Assembly (NCBI GenBank): GCA_958405355.1
Contig: CATYEA010000064.1
Coordinates: 1-9,602 of the forward strand
Source: an uncultured Lachnospiraceae bacterium
GTDB lineage: Bacteria; Bacillota; Clostridia; Lachnospirales; Lachnospiraceae
Direction: 5' to 3'
Length of the DNA stretch: 9,602 nucleotides
Every line of letters starts with the position of its first letter. Position 1 is the stretch's first letter. The notes under the pieces are model-generated. The model saw nothing but the letters and a program-made list of their open reading frames with translations, was not told where the DNA came from and ran no database searches. Positions 5,007-9,602 of this stretch are shown here, one piece after another. Both the position numbers and the translations under genes were made by a program.

Positions 5007-7253
5007 TTGCGTAAGTATTTGCTACATATCGGTATTTTTGCAGCGGCATTGACTGTTTTGCTGCTTTATTTTCTAAATATTCATCGTCAGTGGACGGCAA
5101 ATGAGATGATGAATCGGGCACAGATTGCCCGCATGTTGGCGTTGATGCGGTATGACCGGTCTGAGTGTGAAGAAATGGGAAAAGCTGATACAGAAGAGGG
5201 GCTGCTCGGTGATATATCCGTGAGTGAATGGTATGAAGCCTATGCAGCGATTGCCTTGAAAGAAGGATGGCTGAAGGTAAAAGATGACGGGGGATTTCAT
5301 CCGGCAGATACATTTACTTACGGTGATCTGAGATATATCATGGAACAATTTCATTTATCCGAGGATTTGCTGTCATTTTCCATAAAATACCGTCAGGATG
5401 ACGGCATGGTTCCGAGAAAGCAGTGGTGTGAAGTCTATCAATTGCTTTCGGCGGAAAGTCCGAAAATACGACGGGAAAGTCTTTCTGTTCATGGAACGCC
5501 GTCAAATATATCCGGGTTGGGAGCCTGGCAGGTTTTGACAACCCAGGGGGTGAAACGGGCAGAGGGGCTGGCTGTAGACATGTATATGGATAAATTCGTT
5601 GAGGTTTATATGGCCGGGGATGAAATTTTATGTATGATTGATGAAAAGGATGAGACATGCCGTCTGGAAAATGTCTGGATTGAGTCGGGAGAAGGGGATG
5701 AAATCCGGGTGTTTTGGGGTGGATTTGAGCGGTTGATTAAGCTGGATGGAAAATTGAATGGAATGTTGGAACCGAATATGGGAGATTTGATGTTTACTGA
5801 CGGAAGGCTTACCGGGGTAGATTATAAGACGAGCCGTATAAAGGATACATTGACGGGAATCGAGACGGATGCCCTGATGCTTGAAAATTATGGAAAGGTT
5901 CCGGTGACTGAAAATCTGATGGTCTATCAGATTTCACCAACGCCTCAGAGCATATCGAAAGAAATGCTGGCTGCTGATGGCACGGTTTATGAATTCGTGC
6001 TTCAGGGCAATGAAATCTGCGGCGTTATTTATCAGGATTATGCCGAGGAAACCCTTCGGGTACTTCTTCATGGAAATGGAGATGCTTATGAGCAGGTTTC
6101 GGCTACAGTGACGGCGAATGAAGCTTTTCTTGTCACTCAGGGAGACAATGTGCATCGATATGAAGGCGGAAGCGAGGTGACTTTATCGGCCGGAGAAGGG
6201 AGCGCAACGATAAAAACAGAGAATGAGCGGGGGAAAATACAGATTTTGTCTTTGGAACGAAGCTGTGGGGCACCTTCTTATCATGGTTCCATTTGCCTGG
6301 AAGATAACGGTGACAGTCTTCTGCTTATCAACGAAGTGAATCTGGAAGATTATGTGGCCGGGGTCATTCCAGGAGAGATGCCTGTATCTTATGGAGAAGA
6401 GGCTTTAAAGGTGCAGGCCGTATGTGCCCGGACTTTTGCTATGAGAGCATTGGGGACGACTTTTCGGGATTATCCGGCGAATTTGGACGATACGGTGTCC
6501 AGTCAGGTTTATAATAACCAGGAGGAATGTGAGGAAAGTATTCAGGCTGCTTCGGAGACACGGGGACAGGTATTGCAGAGTCCTGAAGGGTTGACGGCTA
6601 CCTATTTTTTCTCTACGTCGTGTGGTCATACCTCAGATGCAAAAGACGTTTGGTACAGCGGCGGCGGTACCGACGATGAAGAGGCAGTATCCGTATTCCT
6701 GAGCGATGATTCGGTTGGGCTGAATCTGATGCAGGAAGAGGATTTTCGGCGTTTTATCAATATGGAAGATGGTGCGGCTTACTTTGAACAGGACCTGCCG
6801 TGGTTTCGGTGGCAGACATTTATATCTTCAGAAGACATACGGAGCAGTGTGCTGAATATCTGTCAGACAGATATCGGTGAACTAAGAAGCATTGCAGTGC
6901 TTGAACGGGCGGAGAGCGGATTGCTTAAAGCCATTCAGCTTGACGGCAGTCTGGATACATGTACAGTCTATGGAGAATATAAAATCCGTCAGGTATTTTC
7001 TCCGGCCAATGCGGAACTCATCCCTCAGAGCGGAGAGACGGTGACTGGTTGGACGCTGCTTCCAAGCGCATATTGTTATATGGATGCGGTGATAGAAAAT
7101 GATGTGTGCGAGGGCTATCTTATTCATGGCGGTGGTTACGGACATGGCTGCGGAATGAGTCAGAACGGAGCCATGAAAATGGCTGAGATGGGGAAATCTT
7201 ATGCTGAGATTTTAAAATACTTTTTCCCGGATTCAGAATTAATCACAGAGTAA
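5007..7253 (+). CDS. membrane-anchored SpoIID/LytB-domain protein, putative peptidoglycan lytic transglycosylase
   Basis: Predicted to act on cell-wall glycan strands, as SpoIID does during forespore engulfment, but at 748 aa it is far longer than SpoIID (about 340), so I give no gene name. The TTG at 5007 is chosen: AAGGAG (4990-4995) is 11 bases upstream and the product starts M-RKYLLHIGIF. TTG at 4986 or 4974 is possible, and the first ATG would delete the membrane helix. Residues 6-24 form a single helix. Residues 37-112 resemble a worn SLH repeat (RAQIARMLALM, WYEAYAAIALKEGWL, DGGFHPADTFTYGDLRYIM). A poorly recognisable, probably beta-rich region follows to about 420. The SpoIID domain runs from about 427 to 745 with VNLEDYVAGVIPGEMP (catalytic Glu457 by family analogy), STSCGHTSDAKDVW and HGGGYGHGCGMSQNGAMKMA (707-726). 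The only usable interval before it is the 6S terminator, so its promoter is unclear. Confidence 0.9.
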   Translation: MRKYLLHIGIFAAALTVLLLYFLNIHRQWTANEMMNRAQIARMLALMRYDRSECEEMGKADTEEGLLGDISVSEWYEAYAAIALKEGWLKVKDDGGFHPADTFTYGDLRYIMEQFHLSEDLLSFSIKYRQDDGMVPRKQWCEVYQLLSAESPKIRRESLSVHGTPSNISGLGAWQVLTTQGVKRAEGLAVDMYMDKFVEVYMAGDEILCMIDEKDETCRLENVWIESGEGDEIRVFWGGFERLIKLDGKLNGMLEPNMGDLMFTDGRLTGVDYKTSRIKDTLTGIETDALMLENYGKVPVTENLMVYQISPTPQSISKEMLAADGTVYEFVLQGNEICGVIYQDYAEETLRVLLHGNGDAYEQVSATVTANEAFLVTQGDNVHRYEGGSEVTLSAGEGSATIKTENERGKIQILSLERSCGAPSYHGSICLEDNGDSLLLINEVNLEDYVAGVIPGEMPVSYGEEALKVQAVCARTFAMRALGTTFRDYPANLDDTVSSQVYNNQEECEESIQAASETRGQVLQSPEGLTATYFFSTSCGHTSDAKDVWYSGGGTDDEEAVSVFLSDDSVGLNLMQEEDFRRFINMEDGAAYFEQDLPWFRWQTFISSEDIRSSVLNICQTDIGELRSIAVLERAESGLLKAIQLDGSLDTCTVYGEYKIRQVFSPANAELIPQSGETVTGWTLLPSAYCYMDAVIENDVCEGYLIHGGGYGHGCGMSQNGAMKMAEMGKSYAEILKYFFPDSELITE

Positions 7254-7259
7254 AAGCGA

Positions 7260-7286
7260 GGGCCGGCAATTAAAAACTGCCGGCCC
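7260..7286. terminator. GC-rich hairpin between convergent genes, probable bidirectional terminator
   Basis: GGGCCGGCA (7260-7268) pairs perfectly with TGCCGGCCC (7278-7286) around a 9-base A-rich loop. The plus-strand side lacks a good T-run (CTGGATTTAAT). The minus-strand side is followed by CTCGCTTTTA. It lies in the 39-base gap between the SpoIID-domain gene and the opposing yihY-type gene, so it probably serves both. Confidence 0.7.
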
Positions 7287-7292
7287 CTGGAT

Positions 7293-8129
7293 TTAATACA
7301 ATAAGTGGAAGTCTTCTTTTTTCTCCGGAAAGAGGAAATAATTGAGTTCAGCCCCCAAAAAGAAGATATACATCATTAAATACAGATAAATAAAGAAGAA
7401 AATCAAGTAGGAAAGGCTGCCGTACATATAGGAAGAACTGCTGGAGTATTCAACATATAAAGAAAAAATGTAGGAGCCGATCATCCAACCGGCGGTGGTA
7501 AATATGGCGCCGGGAAGCTGTTTTAAGGTTTTCATCGGTTTGGCCGGAAGAAATTTATAAAACAGGGTGAATATTAAGATATAAAATCCGATCGCGATAA
7601 AGGATTGGAGCATATTTAAAATCTGGGAATATTCCGGCATGCTTGGTATTGCGGTACGCAGCCAAAAATATATCCGGTTACCAAAAACGAGAACGAGAAC
7701 AGTAAAGATAATGACTATGGCAAACAGCAGGGTGTAAAGGGCTGCTTTCAAACGAAGAATGAAATAGTTCCGGTTTTCTTCGATTCCCTGTACCGAGTTC
7801 AGTCCATCGGAAAGAGCCATAATACCTTTCCCTGCCGTCCAGATGGTAATGATGACGGATACGGAAAGGATTGTGGCACCGGATTCAACGTGGATATCGT
7901 TCAATATGGCAGATACCGCTGCTTCATAGGAGCGGGGAATGACCAGAAAAATAGTATCCAGCAAGGCTTCTGTATCAAATGGCAGATGCTGTATCAATGT
8001 CAAAAGAAACAAAAGAAAAGGCAGGAAGGACAGTATGATGAAGTAGGCCGACTGGCCAGAGTAGGCCGCAAGTCGGTCTTTTCGTATTTTTTTTAATATA
8101 TTTTGGACCCAGACAATTAATCTAAGCAT
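7293..8129 (-). CDS. YihY/virulence factor BrkB family membrane protein
   Basis: A 278-aa polytopic membrane protein of the YihY (UPF0761) family. The family was once called ribonuclease BN, but that activity was later reassigned, so no enzyme role is claimed. Six hydrophobic segments are seen at about 28-47, 86-107, 129-149, 172-194, 207-226 and 238-262. Family marks are AAYSGQSAYFIILSFLPFLL (21-40), IWTAGKGIMALSDGLN (96-111), FLPAKP...LPGAIFTTAGWMIGS (193-219) and YGSLSYLIFFFIYLYLMMYI followed by FFLGAELN (236-263). The N-terminus is amphipathic and basic (KKIRKDR), and the tail is short and charged. The start at 8129 is well supported by AGGAGG (complement of 8138-8143), eight bases upstream. 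A promoter lies just before it. Length and motif order match the family. Its cellular role is not established from sequence; envelope or stress functions are only suggested for relatives. Confidence 0.9.
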   Translation of the reverse strand: MLRLIVWVQNILKKIRKDRLAAYSGQSAYFIILSFLPFLLFLLTLIQHLPFDTEALLDTIFLVIPRSYEAAVSAILNDIHVESGATILSVSVIITIWTAGKGIMALSDGLNSVQGIEENRNYFILRLKAALYTLLFAIVIIFTVLVLVFGNRIYFWLRTAIPSMPEYSQILNMLQSFIAIGFYILIFTLFYKFLPAKPMKTLKQLPGAIFTTAGWMIGSYIFSLYVEYSSSSSYMYGSLSYLIFFFIYLYLMMYIFFLGAELNYFLFPEKKEDFHLLY

Positions 8130-8169
8130 TACAGTTTCCTCCTGAGAATATCATTTTCAGATTACAACG

Positions 8170-8198
8170 ATAATATCACGGATTGGAAAAAATGGCAA
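8170..8198 (-). promoter_or_regulatory. promoter of the YihY-family gene
   Basis: On the minus strand TTGCCA (8193-8198) and TATTAT (8170-8175) are separated by 17 bases, with an extended -10 TG (GTGATATTAT). The start would be near 8163, about 33 bases before the ATG. It is divergent from, and only 20 bases away from, the pheS promoter. Confidence 0.7.
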
Positions 8199-8217
8199 CT
8201 AAATCCAGCCGCGCCAC

Positions 8218-8245
8218 TTGACAAAGAAAATGAATATGTTAAAAT
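8218..8245 (+). promoter_or_regulatory. pheS promoter (sigma-A type)
   Basis: A perfect -35 TTGACA (8218-8223) and TAAAAT (8240-8245) are separated by 16 bases, with an extended -10 TG (8237-8238). Transcription would start near 8252, giving a T-box leader of about 320 bases before the pheS ATG. Confidence 0.85.
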
Positions 8246-8251
8246 AAAACA

Positions 8252-8522
8252 CAGTGTAAAGGCTGTGAATGTGTCAGTAGATACATATTTTCTTACAGAG
8301 AGAACCGGTCATCGGGTGGAAGCCGGTTTAAGTTCAGATATGTGTTGAATTTCCCACAGGAGCCGCATCTTTGAATCTACAGGCAGCAGACGCTTTGAGG
8401 CCCTGAGTAGTAGGAGATGACGTTGATGCACGTTACGCATATCCGAGTGTCAGGCGTTTTTCGTCTGGAATTAGGGTGGTACCGCGGAATAATCCGTCCC
8501 TTTGTATAAAGGGGCTTTTTTT
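8252..8522 (+). promoter_or_regulatory. T-box riboswitch (tRNA-Phe responsive) controlling pheS
   Basis: A leader RNA that reads the charging state of a tRNA by transcription antitermination. The hallmark T-box sequence AGGGTGGTACCGCGG is at 8473-8487, where TGGT binds the free tRNA 3' end. Stem I has the S-turn AGTA (8276-8279) facing GAA (8347-8349), with GATACATAT pairing ATATGTGTT above and GTG (8271-8273) pairing CAC (8355-8357) below. The distal hairpin AACCGG/CCGGTT carries GGGTGGAAG. The specifier just after GAA reads TTC (8351-8353), or TTT one base earlier, and both are Phe. The stem II region has the AGTAG and GTTGATGCACGTTACGCAT pattern, and stem III is CAGGCG/CGTCTG. The antiterminator pairs AGGG (8473-8476) with CCCT (8498-8501) and CGG with CCG. 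The competing terminator is listed separately. Uncharged tRNA-Phe should allow read-through into pheS. Confidence 0.95.
8496..8522 (+). terminator. T-box regulated intrinsic terminator
   Basis: GTCCCTTT (8496-8503) pairs with AAAGGGGC (8508-8515, one G-T) around a GTAT loop and is followed by seven T residues (8516-8522). Its left arm overlaps the antiterminator strand, so the two folds are mutually exclusive. This ends transcription when tRNA-Phe is charged. Confidence 0.93.
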
Positions 8523-8574
8523 ATGCCCATCCGGGCATGCCCCGAATATTAATATTAGAAAGGAATCGATAAAG

Positions 8575-9594
8575 ATGAAAGACAGATTAGAACAAATCCG
8601 TCAGAATGCGCTGGCTCAGATTGAAGAAGCCGGTGCGTTGGAAAAGCTGAACGATATCCGTGTCGCTTTTTTAGGTAAAAAAGGTGAATTGACTTCGATC
8701 ATGAAGTCCATGAAAGAGATTGCGCCGGAAGACCGTCCGGCTTTTGGACAGATGGTAAATGAGACCCGTTCCGAAATTGAGAAGAAGATGGAGGAAATGA
8801 AAACTGAGCTGGCCAGAAAAGCCAGAGAAGCCCAGTTAAAGGCTGAGGTCATTGACGTTACCCTTCCGGCAAAGAAGAGTAATGTGGGTCATCGTCATCC
8901 AAATACCATTGCCCTGGAGGAAGTGGAACGTATTTTCGTTGGTATGGGCTACGAAGTGATTGAAGGACCGGAGGTTGAAAAGGATTATTATAACTTTGAA
9001 GCTCTGAATATTCCGGATAATCATCCGGCGAAGGATGAACAGGATACCTTCTATATCAATAAGGAATTCGTATTGAGAACCCAGACATCCGGCACCCAGG
9101 TACACACAATGGAAACTCAGGAGCTTCCTATCCGTATGATCGCACCGGGCCGGGTATACCGTTCCGATGAAGTAGATGCAACCCATTCTCCATGCTTCCA
9201 TCAGATTGAAGGTCTTGTCATTGACAAACATATTACATTCGCTGATCTGAAGGGAACACTGGCTGAGTTTGCCAAAGAGCTTTTTGGTGAAGAGACGAAG
9301 GTTAAATTCCGTCCGCATCACTTCCCATTCACAGAGCCAAGCGCAGAGATGGACGTTACCTGTTTCAAATGCGGCGGAAAGGGATGCCGTATGTGTAAAG
9401 GCTCTGGTTGGATTGAAATTCTCGGCTGCGGTATGGTTCATCCAAAGGTGCTTCGTATGAGCGGCATTGATCCGGATGAATATTCCGGTTTTGCTTTCGG
9501 TGTGGGCCTTGAGCGAATCGCCCTGCTGAAATATGAAATTGACGATATGCGGTTACTTTATGAAAATGATACACGTTTCTTAAAACAGTTCTAA
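8575..9594 (+). CDS. pheS: phenylalanyl-tRNA synthetase alpha subunit
   Basis: The catalytic alpha subunit of the alpha2-beta2 phenylalanine-tRNA ligase, which attaches Phe to tRNA-Phe using ATP. It is 339 aa, the normal length. Residues 1-90 form the helical, coiled-coil tRNA-binding arm (for example TRSEIEKKMEEMKTELARKAREAQ). The class II core follows with RTQTSGTQVHTM (168-179), motif 2 YRSDEVDATHSPCFHQ (195-210), FPFTEPSAEMDV (250-261) and motif 3 GFAFGVGLERIALL (305-318). The end DTRFLKQF is the classical PheS terminus. A Cys-rich insert CFKCGGKGCRMC (263-274) is present; I recall this from other Firmicutes PheS proteins. The ATG at 8575 has AAAGGA (8559-8564) ten bases upstream; the frame is open further up but only inside the T-box leader. 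Expression should be governed by that leader. A GGGGGA stretch after the stop suggests pheT follows. Confidence 0.97.
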   Translation: MKDRLEQIRQNALAQIEEAGALEKLNDIRVAFLGKKGELTSIMKSMKEIAPEDRPAFGQMVNETRSEIEKKMEEMKTELARKAREAQLKAEVIDVTLPAKKSNVGHRHPNTIALEEVERIFVGMGYEVIEGPEVEKDYYNFEALNIPDNHPAKDEQDTFYINKEFVLRTQTSGTQVHTMETQELPIRMIAPGRVYRSDEVDATHSPCFHQIEGLVIDKHITFADLKGTLAEFAKELFGEETKVKFRPHHFPFTEPSAEMDVTCFKCGGKGCRMCKGSGWIEILGCGMVHPKVLRMSGIDPDEYSGFAFGVGLERIALLKYEIDDMRLLYENDTRFLKQF

Positions 9595-9602
9595 AAGGGG
9601 GA
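9595..9602 (+). promoter_or_regulatory. ribosome binding site of a following gene, presumably pheT
   Basis: AAGGGGGA directly after the pheS stop looks like a Shine-Dalgarno sequence at the window edge. pheT usually follows pheS in Firmicutes, so a tightly spaced pheST operon is inferred. The gene itself is outside the window. Confidence 0.5.

Noticed and set aside
4900..5313. 137-codon open frame on the minus strand across the 6S RNA end and the SpoIID-domain gene start
   Set aside because: It crosses the 6S RNA terminator and opposes a well-supported coding frame. The product looks like random His/Ser/Leu-rich sequence.
8476..8574. Upstream in-frame extension of pheS
   Set aside because: It lies in the T-box antiterminator and terminator. 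PheS homologues start at the MKDRLEQI position.
8836..9441. 201-codon open frame on the minus strand
   Set aside because: It lies wholly antisense to pheS, whose motifs are intact. The translation shows no recognisable domain and there is no ribosome site.
1..9602. Mobile element, prophage, CRISPR array or defence system
   Set aside because: No transposase, integrase, direct-repeat array, tRNA-flanked attachment site or defence-family gene was seen. All recognised genes are housekeeping or envelope functions.

Overview
The window reads as chromosomal core sequence of a low-to-moderate-GC Gram-positive anaerobe, most likely a member of the Clostridia and probably Lachnospiraceae. Supporting this are strong AAGGAG-type ribosome binding sites, a T-box leader on pheS, a lipobox-bearing solute-binding protein, a Firmicutes-style PheS with a Cys-rich insert, a SpoIID-domain protein and a Firmicutes-type 6S RNA. 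The family-level placement is inference. No phage, transposon, CRISPR or resistance gene is visible.

Layout. Bases 1-1335 hold the end of a methionine ABC importer operon: the 3' part of the permease gene metI, then the lipoprotein metQ, then a hairpin region. Bases 1446-2129 encode an unrecognised four-helix membrane protein. thrC (threonine synthase, 2194-3684) follows from its own promoter and ends at a long bidirectional terminator shared with a convergent membrane-anchored glycerophosphodiester phosphodiesterase (minus strand, 3753-4592). The 4593-5006 gap holds divergent promoters, an inverted repeat between them, a 6S RNA gene (about 4750-4935) and its terminator. A TTG-started, membrane-anchored SpoIID/LytB-domain protein (5007-7253) begins about 30 bases after that terminator and converges on a YihY-family membrane protein (minus strand, 7293-8129). 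The 8130-8574 gap holds two divergent promoters and a complete phenylalanine T-box riboswitch. That riboswitch controls pheS (8575-9594), and a ribosome binding site for the next gene, presumably pheT, sits at the window edge.

How the genes relate. MetI and MetQ import methionine, and ThrC makes threonine from O-phosphohomoserine, so both touch the homoserine branch, although they are separate transcription units. 6S RNA tunes RNA polymerase globally in stationary phase. The T-box lets uncharged tRNA-Phe raise pheS expression. The SpoIID, GDPD and YihY proteins are envelope-associated. I see no new multi-gene system. The points most worth a second look are the 6S RNA placed directly before the SpoIID-domain gene, the SLH-like region in that protein, the inverted repeat between the 6S and GDPD promoters, and the unrecognised membrane protein.
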